From Verrucomicrobiota bacterium (lineage in GTDB: Bacteria; Verrucomicrobiota; Verrucomicrobiia; Verrucomicrobiales; DEV007), in contig QQNE01000028.1 of the NCBI GenBank assembly GCA_003402735.1, positions 1 to 44,526 on the forward strand: a DNA stretch of 44,526 nt, read 5' to 3'. The position numbers and the translations under genes were made by a program. Below, piece by piece: positions 8,551 through 17,880 of this stretch (position 1 is the first letter of the stretch; every line of letters begins with the position of its first letter). Below the pieces are notes generated by a model. That model did not search any database. It worked only from the letters and a program-made list of their open reading frames with translations, and was not told the DNA's origin.

Positions 8551-11500
8551 TCAAGGTTTTTCCTCGAGAAGAACGGAACCGGAAAGGATTGGGGAGGTGA
8601 GCAGGGTTTGGCCGGAGGTGGGGACTTGCGGGATCAGAAAATATCCGTAGCCGCGGAGTTTTCCGTCCTGACCACCTGACAAGTTGGTGACGGGCATGGT
8701 GGTGACGGTGCCATTGCCGTCATTGCCAGAGGCGTGGGCCACGGAAACGAGCGCGCTGGCCGCCGGGGAAGCCTGAATGGCCTGTCGAATTTGGGCTGAG
8801 GTGCTGGTGATGTCTGACGGACTGAGGCCGGGGGTGGTGTTGAGGGAATTGGCCAGAGCGGTCACCCCCGCCACGGAAGATCCCCACGAGATGTTCAAGG
8901 TGGTGTCGTTGGAGGCCAGGGTTTTTCTCGTTAGGGTGATGGCCGTGCCGCTGCCGGCGACGGTGTAGGCCTCGGTCAGGGCAGCCCTCGCTGCGAGGGC
9001 GGAGCGGATGGCTGCGGCAATCAGGTCTGGGGTCGTTTGGGTGGTGGTCAGGGACACGGGGATGCTCAAGGGGCTTCCGGTGACTGCGGCTGCGGTCACG
9101 GTGACGTTCAAGAGGCCATTGGCGAAGACGTTGCCGGAAACGACCGCGGTTTCCACTTGAGCGGTTCCGGGGCCCGTGCCCAAGGTGACGGTGAGGGCGC
9201 GGCCGGACACGCTGACTGCGAGGGGCGACGAGGGGGCTCCCGGGTCGACGTAGCGGACCGTGGTATTGTTCACCTCGGGACCGCCTTCGTAAGTGGCGAA
9301 GGTTAGGTCATTGTGGTTGCCGGTCAGGTTGGTGGTCAGGGTTGCCGGCTGGGAATCGCGCGTGATCTGGCCCTGGTAGGAAATCTTGGGTCGCGACCCA
9401 TCTTGCAGGGTGAAGGTGCCGGTGAAAGCACCGCTCGCTGGATCCACTTTGAGGGTGACGTTCGCCGGATTGGCCGCACCGGCCGGAGGCATGGTGAGGG
9501 CGGCCTGGGGCCGGACTTCGATGGCGGGCACGTTGAGAACGGTCGCCGGGTTGGTGATGCCCCCATCGGCAAAGATCAGGCGGAGGAGGTCTGCGGTCGG
9601 CGGAACCACATCGGGCAGATCGAGAATGAGTTTGCCCCTGGCTGGGCCTGTGTAGCGGCCGCCGGTCGCGGTCAAGACAAACGAATTCGCGGGGGCGATC
9701 CCGAGTCCTCCGGGGTAGACTCGGTCCGTGGCGATGGCGGGTTTGCGCCAAGTGGCGGTGCCGTCGATCGGGTGGGTGGCCAGTTCGGAGCCGTTGGTTC
9801 CCTGGCGGATTCTGAGCCCTCCCAGGATGGAGCCGCCGTTTCCGTAGAGAAGATTCCAGAGGAGCGTTTCTCCGTTGGGGCCCAGCGGTGCCGAAGAGGT
9901 GAACGGTGTCCCATCCGCGAGTCTGCCGGAGATGGAAGCCACGCCGGTGCTGGAGACGGTGAGGGAACCAACGCCGAACCCTCGGGGAATTGCGGGCATT
10001 GCGTCGGGCACCGAGAGACGGAAGGTGTGCTGGCCGAGTCTGGTGGTCGGCTTGACGGAACTGGACCAGACATTGCGCCAACCGCTGATCTCGGCGGGGG
10101 GCGGCGGGGTGGTCGGCGTGGGGAGGATGATTTCCCTAACCGTGCCGGAAGCCAGGTTGGTGGTGGCGTTCAGGGTGACGTCGAGTTGGAGGGAATTTTG
10201 GCCGGTGCGAGGAATCACCGTCTGGAACGAAGCGTTGCCGCCCTGGGTGGCTCCGGCGGCGGGGCTGATGACGGAATTCAAATCTCCCGAGATCCGATGA
10301 GTCACCGTGCCGAGGGTGAGTCTGCCGGAATAGGTCCCGGTTGAGGAGGTGGAGAGATCCAGGCGGCCGCCGAGGTTGTTGTTGAGAGGATGCCGGGCCA
10401 CGGTTCCGGAGAAACTTCCGAGGGTTTGGTTGTTGAGCCCTTGCACGAGCAGGTTGAACGGAAAGGCATAGTTTCCGTTGATGTTGCGCACCGAGACCCA
10501 GAGGCGGAAGACGCCGGCCTGCTTCGGTTTGCCGGTGATGAGTCCGGTGGTGCGGTCATAATTCAGACCGGCGGGGAGTCCTGAGATGGTGACGGTGGCG
10601 GGTCCCCGCAAGGGATGAGGATCGACAATCCCGAAGCGATAGGTCGCGTTGAGGACCGTGGCGGGTCCGTCGTAAATCAACATGGGGGCAGACGTCACGT
10701 TCAGTTTGAACGGGATGGTTTTCTCGACTCCTTGAAACGTCACTTTGCAGGTGTAAGAACCGGCGCTGTCGAGGGACGGTGAGAGGACGGTGAGCCTGGT
10801 GATCCCCGGCGAAGTTGTCGGGGTGACCAAGTCGTAAACCGGGCCATCGGTCAGGGTCGTGGTGCCTTTCTGCCAGAGGAAGGTCAGGCCGGGACCGCCA
10901 AACGGGATCTGGAGGGTGACCGGAGCGCCGACCCCGCTGGCCACGGATTGTTCGGTCAGGGGGGCATCCAAAATCGCCACCTCCACGGTCGGACTCGTCC
11001 AGGCACCGGTGAGCTGATCTGGGACATTGGTGAGAACAAACTTGTAGGTCCCCGCATCGGAAACCTTGGGTGAGGGGATGGTCAGGATCGGCGAAATCTT
11101 CCCGGGCATCGGGAGATCGTTTTTGTACCATTGTCCGGCGATGCGGGGCGCACCGAGGTCGGAGGCTTGGATGGTGAGAGGGCCGTCGGTGGTGACAATC
11201 CGTTTGGTGTTCGCTCCTCCGGTGGCCGGGTCCTGCTTGAGCGCGAGTCGAATGCCGGTGGCGGCATCCAGGGTGGTTTTGGTCTGGTTGGTTCTCGCCG
11301 AGTTCGCGAGGGCGGCCAGGGGCGAGGACCAAGATCCACCGCGGACATAGGCATTGAGCGGCATGGGCGCGTCAAAGACCCATTCCGCGACGTTGCCTCC
11401 CAGGTTGAACAAGCCGAAGGCGTTGGGGGCGTAACTGGAGACCGGGCGAGGCTTTCCTGAAGGGGCGGCGAAATTGGCCTGGGCGGCGGTTGCCCCCGCG

Positions 11501-14500
11501 CCGGTGGGATAGGCCAAGTTGGCGGTTCCAGAGCGGGCCGCCCATTCCCATTGGGCATCGGTCGGGAGGAAAAAGCCGTTGGTGTCGGCATAGGTCCAAC
11601 TGGCAGGCACGGCCTTGCCCGGATAATTCGCAAAGGTGTTGAGCGCCACGGTGGCAAGGTAAGCGCCGTGCCAGCTGACCCCCCGCACCGGAGAGTCGGC
11701 GGCGGAGATGGGCACGAAGAAGCCTCCGCGATCCCGGTAATCCACTTCGCTGATGCCGATATTGCCCGGTTCCGTGGCCAAATGGGTCGCCAGATAACAA
11801 ACCGTTTCGGATTGATACTTCACCCTTTTTCGGCCTCCGGGAGGCGTTTCAAATTGGATCAGATTCTGGGACAGCGCGTATTGCAGGATGCTGGCGAATT
11901 GGCGGTTGGTCAGTTCGTGGGCGGCGAGCCAAAAGGAGGCGATGTCTTTCGTGGTGGAGTCCAGGGAGTGGACAAAGGTGCTGGGGGACGGAGTGGACGG
12001 GATCCTCCGGAAGAGCAGTTCCCTCAGGACGGCGGGTCCGTCGGTTCGTGCCACGAAGAAGGCGGTGGGGCGTTTGGAGGCGAGCGCCGGGTTGCCCCCG
12101 AACTCCAACTCCACGGCATCGTCGTAGCCGTCGCCGTCACTGTCTGTCTTGGCCAGATCGGCCTTGGCGGCGAGTTCCTCGTGATCGAAGATGCCGTCGC
12201 CATCGGTATCGATCGGCAGCACGGTCAGGGTGGCGACCGAGCTCGTGACGGAACCTGAAGGGTTGCTGACCACCACTTTGTAGGTTCCGGCATCGGTCAT
12301 GGAGGCGACGGGAATGCTGTAGGTGGCTGCCGTAGCCCCCCGGATCCTGGCATTTCCCTTGAGCCACTGGTAGGTGAAGGGGCCCTGACCGGTGGCCACC
12401 ACACTGAAGCTGGCAGAATAACCATAGGTGCGCGTCAAGTTGGAAGGTGGGGTGGAGATGACCGGAGGGCCGGTGACGGTGAGGGTTGCCGCAGAACTGG
12501 TGATGGACGCGGCTTCATTGGAAACAACCACCGTGTAAGTCCCCTGATCTGCGTAGGTCACCGGGTTGATGGTCAGGTTGGCCTGAGTCTTTCCAGGCAA
12601 GTCCTGGCCATTCCTGCGCCATTGATATCCAAGCGGGGACGAGCCCGCAGCCTGCACCGAGAAGGTCGCCCCGCTGCCGACCAACGCGGTCTGGTTCACC
12701 GGTCCCTGGTTGATCACGGGGGCCAGGTAGCTGTTGTCCACCCGGACGGTGAAGGTTTGGTTGACCGACGTCCCGTCCAGGTCCGTCGCCGTGATCTGAA
12801 TCTGGCTCTGCGCGCCGGCGGTGGCCCCGGAAACGAGCAGGTTGGAACCGGAAATCGTGGCGGTGATCCCGGTGGGATTGCTGTTTTGGGTGACACTGAA
12901 GGCGAGGAGGTTCGTGATCCGGGTGGCACTGTTGATGACCACCGTTCGCGTCGTGTCGATTTCCGCCGGGGCCCCCGGGTAGTTCGAATCCTCAGGCTGC
13001 GGATTCATCGGCCAAGGGAAATCTGGACTGGCCGCCACCGGGATGTAATTCACATCTGGGGTTGTGATGTCATCCAGTTGGTAGGCGTAAGGGGAGGCCG
13101 GTTTTGCCGCCATTGCCTGGACCACGCTCCAGCTCGGATTGGAGACCCTGGCAAACGCGGTGAACCCGCCATTCTGGATGTCCAGATTGGCGGCGTTTGC
13201 ATTGGCAAGGTTGAAGAAAAACTCGCTGGTGGCGCTGTTCGGATCGGTGCCCAGCTTGGCCATGGCGATGGTCTTCTCCAGGTTGGAGAGGCCCGGCTCG
13301 TTCGTGGGCGAAGGAAATTTCAGGATCGTCTGGAACTTGGAGGGAGCCTCCACCGGTTTGTAGGCGCCTCCTTGAATCACAAAGCCGGCCACGGAGCGGT
13401 GGAAGGCGACTCCGTCGTAGCGATTGTTGTCCACATAGGAGAGGAAATTTGCAACAGTCTGCGGCGTGGCGGACGAGAACAGGATCACATCGATATTCCC
13501 AAGATTCGTATTCAACCGGACGGCGGACTCGGTATCTGGATCCTTGAAAAGGCCGACGAGCGGGATGGAAGTTTGAGTGCCCGGCGGGATCGTTCGGTTT
13601 CCGGCCGGGAGCGCGACGGGGGGCGCCGACGCAAGGACCGTCCGCAACGTGATGATCTTCTGGTTGGAGGAACCGTCGGCAAAGGTTGCCCTGAGGGTGA
13701 CCGGGAAGACTCCGGAGACGGTGGGAGTCCCGGAAATGAGGCCGGAGGTGCTGTTGAAGGAGAGGCCGGGGGGAAGGCCTTCCGCGCTCCAGCTGACCCG
13801 CGTCAGGGAGGTTGAAGTCTGCACCTGATAACTCACGGCTCCGCCCACTGCGAGCGGGTTGGGGGATCCGCTCAGGATCCCATTCCGGGGCGAGGCCTTG
13901 GCCGACGGGGACGGATCACTCAGGATGGCGCCCGTTCCCGTGTTGTAGAAGGCGCGGATCAGAAACTCATAGGCGGTGCCAGGGGTGAGTCCGGTGAGGG
14001 GCGTGGTCGTCGCTCCGGCATCGACCGTTTTCTGGAGGGACTCACTGGCTGGGTTGGTATTTCCGGGGGGGCGGGTGTAGATCGCGTAGCCGGACTCCAC
14101 TTTCGAGTTGTCTTTCCAAGTCAGGGTGATGGCGTCCGAATCAGGGCTCGACTTGGCCACCAGATCGCTGGGCGCGAAGAATGGCGTCGTGATGGTGACC
14201 TCGGCGGACGGCGCAGAAGTGACAATTTGTTGGTCCTGGCGCTGGAAGGCGGCGCGCACCCTCCAGGTGGCGGAGGTCTGTGGCTGGAGATTGCTGATTT
14301 CAAACAGAGTGGAGTCCGCGGCCGAATAGTCGTAGGTCAGGAAGTTGGAGGTTCCCTGCTGTTGAAACTGGATCTCGTATCCCTGCTCCTTGTCGGACTC
14401 GTCGAACCAAGTCAGTCGCATGGTGGACTCGTCCACCCAAGTTCCCCGGAGGCGGCCAGGAGGATTCGCCAAGCTGGGAATGGTCCGAGTCACCGTGGCG

Positions 14501-15294
14501 GTGGGGGCGGTGTAAACCAGCTTGGACGTGGTGTATTCGACTTGGCCGCTCCCATTTACCCCCTGGTGAGCGAGCAAGTTGGTCGACGGGTCGATGGCGA
14601 GTCGGGTGTCGGCCTGGAGCCGCAGGCCACGCACCCGAAAATTGTAGGTCTTGCCGGGCTCGAGGGCGCCGCTCAGCTTGAAGGTCTCGATATTGAAAAG
14701 GGGGAGTGCATAGAATTTCCAAGAGGCGTCGGTTGATTCCTTGAATTCGATGACGAAGTAATCCTCCTGCTCGGAGTTGTCTTCCCAGGTCAGCTGCACA
14801 TTGTCCCGGGTCGAATCGATTCCCACGAGATTGGTGGGGGCGTTGAAGTCGGTTGCGCCCGGGATGGTGATTTCAGCGAGATTGGAATAACCCGAGAAGG
14901 ACCGGGACCTGCCGCTGCCGGCGAACGCCCGCAGCCGGAACTGAAGAACGGTCCCGGGACTGAAGGCGGACAGGGTGGTGCTGATGAGCGTGCTGTTGGC
15001 CGCGATGGTTCCGAGCGAAGAGAAGGGTGCGGGGCCCTTGATTTTGGCGAACAGTTCAAAACCGGACTCGTCTGTCGAGCGATCGGTCCATTGGAAAAGG
15101 TAGAGGTGGTAGGGCTTTGTCGCGGATGCCGCGGCCAGCGGGAAGCTCATCGAGACGGTGAAGTCTGCGGGGGCGACGGGTGGGGCCGCCTGGGCGAGAG
15201 TGGGCAGAAGGAGGATCATGACCGCCAATCCCGAGGCGAGGGTCCCCTGGAGGCGAACAGGCGCGGAATGGGGGCGGGTATCTGGGGAAGACAT
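8551..15294 (-). CDS. Giant secreted protein with Fn3, cyclophilin, Ig, calcium-repeat and FGE/SUMF1-like domains
   Basis: The protein has 2247 residues from the ATG at 15294, chosen because a signal peptide follows at once (MSSPDTRPHS...LLLPTLAQA). Approximate order: Fn3-like domains (25-480); a putative-Ig (He_PIG) segment; a cyclophilin-type PPIase domain (588-730) with AFHRSVAGFVIQGG, keeping the FHR and GFxIQGG active-site pattern; two Ig domains (860-1025, with GTYTVVVSN and GTYKVVVSN); a thrombospondin-3/EF-like calcium stretch DTDGDGIFDHEEL...TDSDGDGYDDA (1026-1065); a formylglycine-generating-enzyme-like domain (1105-1355, with PTDAQWEWAARSG, GNVAEWVFD and VRGGSW); further Ig and He_PIG segments; and a beta-rich C-terminus. 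The FGE-like part has no Cys pair where FGE enzymes have their copper site, so oxidase activity is unlikely. No PEP-CTERM or LPXTG sorting tail is seen. It probably works at the cell surface; its substrate is unknown. Confidence 0.85.
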   Translation of the reverse strand: MSSPDTRPHSAPVRLQGTLASGLAVMILLLPTLAQAAPPVAPADFTVSMSFPLAAASATKPYHLYLFQWTDRSTDESGFELFAKIKGPAPFSSLGTIAANSTLISTTLSAFSPGTVLQFRLRAFAGSGRSRSFSGYSNLAEITIPGATDFNAPTNLVGIDSTRDNVQLTWEDNSEQEDYFVIEFKESTDASWKFYALPLFNIETFKLSGALEPGKTYNFRVRGLRLQADTRLAIDPSTNLLAHQGVNGSGQVEYTTSKLVYTAPTATVTRTIPSLANPPGRLRGTWVDESTMRLTWFDESDKEQGYEIQFQQQGTSNFLTYDYSAADSTLFEISNLQPQTSATWRVRAAFQRQDQQIVTSAPSAEVTITTPFFAPSDLVAKSSPDSDAITLTWKDNSKVESGYAIYTRPPGNTNPASESLQKTVDAGATTTPLTGLTPGTAYEFLIRAFYNTGTGAILSDPSPSAKASPRNGILSGSPNPLAVGGAVSYQVQTSTSLTRVSWSAEGLPPGLSFNSTSGLISGTPTVSGVFPVTLRATFADGSSNQKIITLRTVLASAPPVALPAGNRTIPPGTQTSIPLVGLFKDPDTESAVRLNTNLGNIDVILFSSATPQTVANFLSYVDNNRYDGVAFHRSVAGFVIQGGAYKPVEAPSKFQTILKFPSPTNEPGLSNLEKTIAMAKLGTDPNSATSEFFFNLANANAANLDIQNGGFTAFARVSNPSWSVVQAMAAKPASPYAYQLDDITTPDVNYIPVAASPDFPWPMNPQPEDSNYPGAPAEIDTTRTVVINSATRITNLLAFSVTQNSNPTGITATISGSNLLVSGATAGAQSQIQITATDLDGTSVNQTFTVRVDNSYLAPVINQGPVNQTALVGSGATFSVQAAGSSPLGYQWRRNGQDLPGKTQANLTINPVTYADQGTYTVVVSNEAASITSSAATLTVTGPPVISTPPSNLTRTYGYSASFSVVATGQGPFTYQWLKGNARIRGATAATYSIPVASMTDAGTYKVVVSNPSGSVTSSVATLTVLPIDTDGDGIFDHEELAAKADLAKTDSDGDGYDDAVELEFGGNPALASKRPTAFFVARTDGPAVLRELLFRRIPSTPSPSTFVHSLDSTTKDIASFWLAAHELTNRQFASILQYALSQNLIQFETPPGGRKRVKYQSETVCYLATHLATEPGNIGISEVDYRDRGGFFVPISAADSPVRGVSWHGAYLATVALNTFANYPGKAVPASWTYADTNGFFLPTDAQWEWAARSGTANLAYPTGAGATAAQANFAAPSGKPRPVSSYAPNAFGLFNLGGNVAEWVFDAPMPLNAYVRGGSWSSPLAALANSARTNQTKTTLDAATGIRLALKQDPATGGANTKRIVTTDGPLTIQASDLGAPRIAGQWYKNDLPMPGKISPILTIPSPKVSDAGTYKFVLTNVPDQLTGAWTSPTVEVAILDAPLTEQSVASGVGAPVTLQIPFGGPGLTFLWQKGTTTLTDGPVYDLVTPTTSPGITRLTVLSPSLDSAGSYTCKVTFQGVEKTIPFKLNVTSAPMLIYDGPATVLNATYRFGIVDPHPLRGPATVTISGLPAGLNYDRTTGLITGKPKQAGVFRLWVSVRNINGNYAFPFNLLVQGLNNQTLGSFSGTVARHPLNNNLGGRLDLSTSSTGTYSGRLTLGTVTHRISGDLNSVISPAAGATQGGNASFQTVIPRTGQNSLQLDVTLNATTNLASGTVREIILPTPTTPPPPAEISGWRNVWSSSVKPTTRLGQHTFRLSVPDAMPAIPRGFGVGSLTVSSTGVASISGRLADGTPFTSSAPLGPNGETLLWNLLYGNGGSILGGLRIRQGTNGSELATHPIDGTATWRKPAIATDRVYPGGLGIAPANSFVLTATGGRYTGPARGKLILDLPDVVPPTADLLRLIFADGGITNPATVLNVPAIEVRPQAALTMPPAGAANPANVTLKVDPASGAFTGTFTLQDGSRPKISYQGQITRDSQPATLTTNLTGNHNDLTFATYEGGPEVNNTTVRYVDPGAPSSPLAVSVSGRALTVTLGTGPGTAQVETAVVSGNVFANGLLNVTVTAAAVTGSPLSIPVSLTTTQTTPDLIAAAIRSALAARAALTEAYTVAGSGTAITLTRKTLASNDTTLNISWGSSVAGVTALANSLNTTPGLSPSDITSTSAQIRQAIQASPAASALVSVAHASGNDGNGTVTTMPVTNLSGGQDGKLRGYGYFLIPQVPTSGQTLLTSPILSGSVLLEEKP

Positions 15295-15410
15295 GTGGGG
15301 AGGAGCCGCAGCGGTGAGTTTGCCGGTCTGGAAAGAAATTGTAAACAACAACGGGAGGTTCCTCAACGTTTGGCTCTGAGATCGCTCCTTGTGACCGAAT
15401 ATTTGACGAG

Positions 15411-15447
15411 AAAACAAAAAAAAGCGGAGGGACTGGCCCTCCGCTTT
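15411..15447 (-). terminator. Rho-independent terminator of the RRM gene
   Basis: A perfect 11-bp stem (AAAGCGGAGGG at 15421-15431 with CCCTCCGCTTT at 15437-15447) encloses a 5-nt loop. On the minus strand it is followed by a T-rich tract (TTTTTGTTTT, 15420-15411). It lies 31 nt after the stop codon of the RRM gene and would also insulate the giant gene from read-through. Confidence 0.9.
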
Positions 15448-15478
15448 AGCGATTCAAAAAATAGACAGGTGATTGAGA

Positions 15479-15904
15479 TCAGTAGCCGCCTTTGCCGCGT
15501 TTGCCGCCGCCGCCGCCGCGGTAACCGCCGCCGCCGCCACCACCTCCGCGGTAGCCACCGCCGCCGCCGCGTTCGCGGTCGCCGCCACGAAAGCCGCCGC
15601 CACCACCGCCGCCGCCGCCTCCGCTCCGGAAGCCGCCGCCGCCACCACCGCCGCTGCGCTCACGGCGTTCTTCGGCTTCGCTGACGCGGAGTTTGCGACC
15701 CGCGATTTCAAAACCGTCCAACGTCCGGATGGCCTCCTCTCCCGCTTCGCGGTCACTGAGGGTCACAAACGCAAATCCCCGCGGACGTCCGCTTTCGCGG
15801 TCAAGTGGGTAATAAAAGTCCACGAGGGGTTCAAATGGGGCGAGGGCATCGCGCAATTCTCGTTCGGTCGTGTCATAGGACACGTTTCCGATGTATAGCT
15901 TCAT
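15479..15904 (-). CDS. Glycine-rich RRM RNA-binding protein
   Basis: This 141-residue protein has one RNA recognition motif (residues 1-80) and a low-complexity tail. RNP2 is KLYIGNV (2-8) and RNP1 is RGFAFVTL (about 42-49), with the aromatic residues that stack on RNA bases present. The tail (about 85-141) is almost only Gly with regular Arg and Tyr (GGFRGG, GGYRGGG repeats), the RGG/YGG type found in RNA chaperones and in bacterial cold-induced RRM proteins. A purine-rich site (GAAAGGAA) lies 13-20 nt before the ATG, one of the few Shine-Dalgarno-like sites in the window, which fits a highly translated gene. It is a single-gene unit ended by the terminator at 15411-15447. A general RNA-chaperone role is inferred from the family. 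Confidence 0.93.
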   Translation of the reverse strand: MKLYIGNVSYDTTERELRDALAPFEPLVDFYYPLDRESGRPRGFAFVTLSDREAGEEAIRTLDGFEIAGRKLRVSEAEERRERSGGGGGGGFRSGGGGGGGGGGFRGGDRERGGGGGYRGGGGGGGGYRGGGGGKRGKGGY

Positions 15905-16208
15905 CTAACAATATTTCCTTTCTAACAGAACTAAATGCCTTCCCCTGGGTCGGGCAGACTCCTGTCCAGGCCAGCATCGAAGCCGAAGGGACGACGGGCG
16001 GGGCGGGGCGGGGGTTTCAAAGATCCAGGGGGACGGAGGGATATCAATCGGCCGGAATGAGCCGAAAGCAAACGAGAATGCAAAGATTGTGGGCAATGGA
16101 AAAGTCATTGGAGCTGAACTTTCAGCAACTCGTTCTTTACGTTTGAAAGGATTGGGGCAGACTGGTCCGAGATCACCGGGCCACAGGGCCCGACCACCCA
16201 CACACCGG
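15905..16208. other. Divergent intergenic region between RRM and desaturase genes
   Basis: These 304 nt separate two genes that point away from each other and should hold both promoters. No convincing -35/-10 pairs were found. The notable element is the G-run cluster at 15996-16014, listed separately. No small gene or RNA fold was recognised. Confidence 0.5.
15996..16014 (+). promoter_or_regulatory. Potential G-quadruplex motif
   Basis: Four G runs of 3, 4, 4 and 5 bases are separated by single C bases on the plus strand, and a further GGG lies at 15988-15990. Single-base loops make this a strong candidate for a stable parallel quadruplex. It lies about 92 nt before the RRM start (as its complement) and 195 nt before the desaturase start. 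A regulatory role is not shown. Confidence 0.5.
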
Positions 16209-17336
16209 ATGTTCCCGAATTTTCCTTTCAATCGCGTCAACTGGGTTGCCAGTGGCTTCCTCATAGCGACATTTCTCACGGCCGTCATCGGAACGCCGCT
16301 CTACATCAGGCAGTTCGGTTTGGACTGGTTCCAGGTGGCCCTCTTTCTAGTTTATTTCATTTTGACGGGCCTGAGCATCACCCTCGGCTATCACCGATTG
16401 TTCGCTCACCGCTCCTTCGTCGCCAAGTGGCCGGTTCGTCTTTCCACGCTGGTGTTTGGAGCCTGTGCCTTCGAAGATTCGGCCTTGGATTGGGCCTCGG
16501 ATCACCGCGACCACCACAAGCACACCGACACCGATGACGACCCCTACAATATTCAGAAGGGGTTTGTCTGGGCGCACATTGGCTGGATCTTCTTCAAGTT
16601 GTATCCTCGGGAGATGAACAACGTCGCGGACCTGCGCAAGGATTCGCTTGTGTTGTGGCAGCACCAGCATCACCGGACCATCGCGGTTCTGGTCGGTTTC
16701 GTGCTTCCAGCCCTGCTTGGGTTGGCTTGGAATGGTTGGGTTGGAGCCTTGGGTGGGTTCCTGATCGCCGGGGTGACCCGCGTGGTTTGCGTGCAGCATT
16801 GCACCTTCTTCATCAATTCGCTCTGCCATTGCATGGGCAACCGCCCTTACTCGAGCCGGACCAGTGCTCGCGATAGCTGGTTCATGGCGCTCTTCACCTT
16901 CGGAGAGGGCTACCACAACTACCATCACTCCTTCCAGCACGACTACCGCAACGGCGCGAAGAATTGGCAGTTTGACCCGACGAAGTGGACGATCTGGGTT
17001 CTCGAGCGGGCCGGATTGGTCTCTGATTTGCGTCGGGCCGCCCCCGAGAAGGTGCTTCTGGCGGAGTTGCGTGAGGCTCGGCTCCAGGCGGAGCAGCGCT
17101 TGGCCGAACTCGAGGACGTTCCTCCCCATGCCTGGCATTGCCCGAATTGGAGGATGGCGTTCGATAGCGTGCAAGAGATGTCGGCGGCCTTCACCGCCAA
17201 TTATGCCGAGTTGGAGAAAGCGGTGGCCGAGCATGTCCGTGTCTCTGGCAAACGGCTTCGTCTCTGGAAGTCGCACAGCGCCCGTCTGCTCGAGGGGATT
17301 GCGGAACTGAGCCGCTTGCAGATCGCTTACTGCTGA
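16209..17336 (+). CDS. Membrane fatty-acid desaturase (acyl-CoA delta-9 type)
   Basis: The protein has 375 residues from the ATG at 16209, where the first hydrophobic segment follows directly. The three diiron histidine clusters are complete: HRLFAH (62-67), HRDHH (99-103) and HNYHH (236-240, in EGYHNYHHSFQHDYRNG). Four or so membrane segments lie between them (about 12-32, 41-60, 157-177, 179-197). The order and spacing match the stearoyl-CoA delta-9 desaturase family, which puts a cis double bond into saturated acyl chains at the inner membrane and adjusts fluidity. Residues after about 280 form an extra charged, helical tail (LLAELREARLQAEQRLAELE) likely to be a coiled coil; it is not part of the core fold. 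The last 10 nt overlap the convergent cyclotransferase-like gene. Confidence 0.92.
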   Translation: MFPNFPFNRVNWVASGFLIATFLTAVIGTPLYIRQFGLDWFQVALFLVYFILTGLSITLGYHRLFAHRSFVAKWPVRLSTLVFGACAFEDSALDWASDHRDHHKHTDTDDDPYNIQKGFVWAHIGWIFFKLYPREMNNVADLRKDSLVLWQHQHHRTIAVLVGFVLPALLGLAWNGWVGALGGFLIAGVTRVVCVQHCTFFINSLCHCMGNRPYSSRTSARDSWFMALFTFGEGYHNYHHSFQHDYRNGAKNWQFDPTKWTIWVLERAGLVSDLRRAAPEKVLLAELREARLQAEQRLAELEDVPPHAWHCPNWRMAFDSVQEMSAAFTANYAELEKAVAEHVRVSGKRLRLWKSHSARLLEGIAELSRLQIAYC

Positions 17337-17749
17337 TCCTTCCGGTCTGGGTGCGGGATCGGTTCTCCGGTATCCCGTTCCCGGGCCCAGGACGGCCCGG
17401 TGTCTGTCATGCCCGAGGCGTCCTGGTTGAACAGGTAGATCAGGGCGTTCAGGTCTCGGGTGCGGTCGTTCTCCTCGAGCCGCACCGGCCACTCCGTCCG
17501 CACGTAGACCCCCGTGTCCAGGTCCTCGAGCCAGTCGATGCCTTTGAGGCACTCCGGCGTGACTCGCCAGACTTCGCCCTGGATTCCGTAGCCATCTGCT
17601 GCAGTGGCTGGCACGATTCCGGGATAGCCTCCGCAATCCACCATTCGCGCTTTGGTGAGGGTGACGGCTGGACCGATGAAGACCGCGCCGTCGAGGAAGT
17701 GGTGATTGGAGAAGCCGCGCTTGAGGCTGCCGTAAACGAAGAGATCCAT
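17327..17749 (-). CDS. Gamma-glutamylcyclotransferase-like (AIG2/GGCT fold) protein
   Basis: This 140-residue cytoplasmic protein starts MDLFVYGSLKRG, the phosphate/substrate-binding loop of the GGCT fold (YGSLKRG, 6-12). The segment GIDWLEDLDTGVYVR (70-84) matches the conserved LDxLEG...Y-R region and places E75 as the candidate catalytic acid. Family members release 5-oxoproline from gamma-glutamyl amino acids or gamma-glutamylamines; the exact substrate is not readable. It diverges from the arginine decarboxylase gene with 131 nt between the starts. Enzymes acting on gamma-glutamyl-polyamines exist, so a polyamine link is possible but rests on position only. The 3' end overlaps the desaturase gene by 10 nt. 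Confidence 0.85.
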   Translation of the reverse strand: MDLFVYGSLKRGFSNHHFLDGAVFIGPAVTLTKARMVDCGGYPGIVPATAADGYGIQGEVWRVTPECLKGIDWLEDLDTGVYVRTEWPVRLEENDRTRDLNALIYLFNQDASGMTDTGPSWARERDTGEPIPHPDRKDQQ

Positions 17750-17880
17750 CCAGGAAGTTCTCCCGGACGACTACCGCGAAAACAGAGGGGACGCAATTGG
17801 AATGCGAAGGGGGCGGTGAGGCATTGCATTTCACGGCATCCCGTTTAAGGTCGCTCTCCGATCCGGGGTTTTGCCGCGAA

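Noticed and set aside
11200..12000. FGE-like domain as the maturase for the two sulfatases
   Set aside because: It lies inside a secreted giant and lacks the Cys pair needed for copper binding and oxidation, so it cannot be assumed to make formylglycine.
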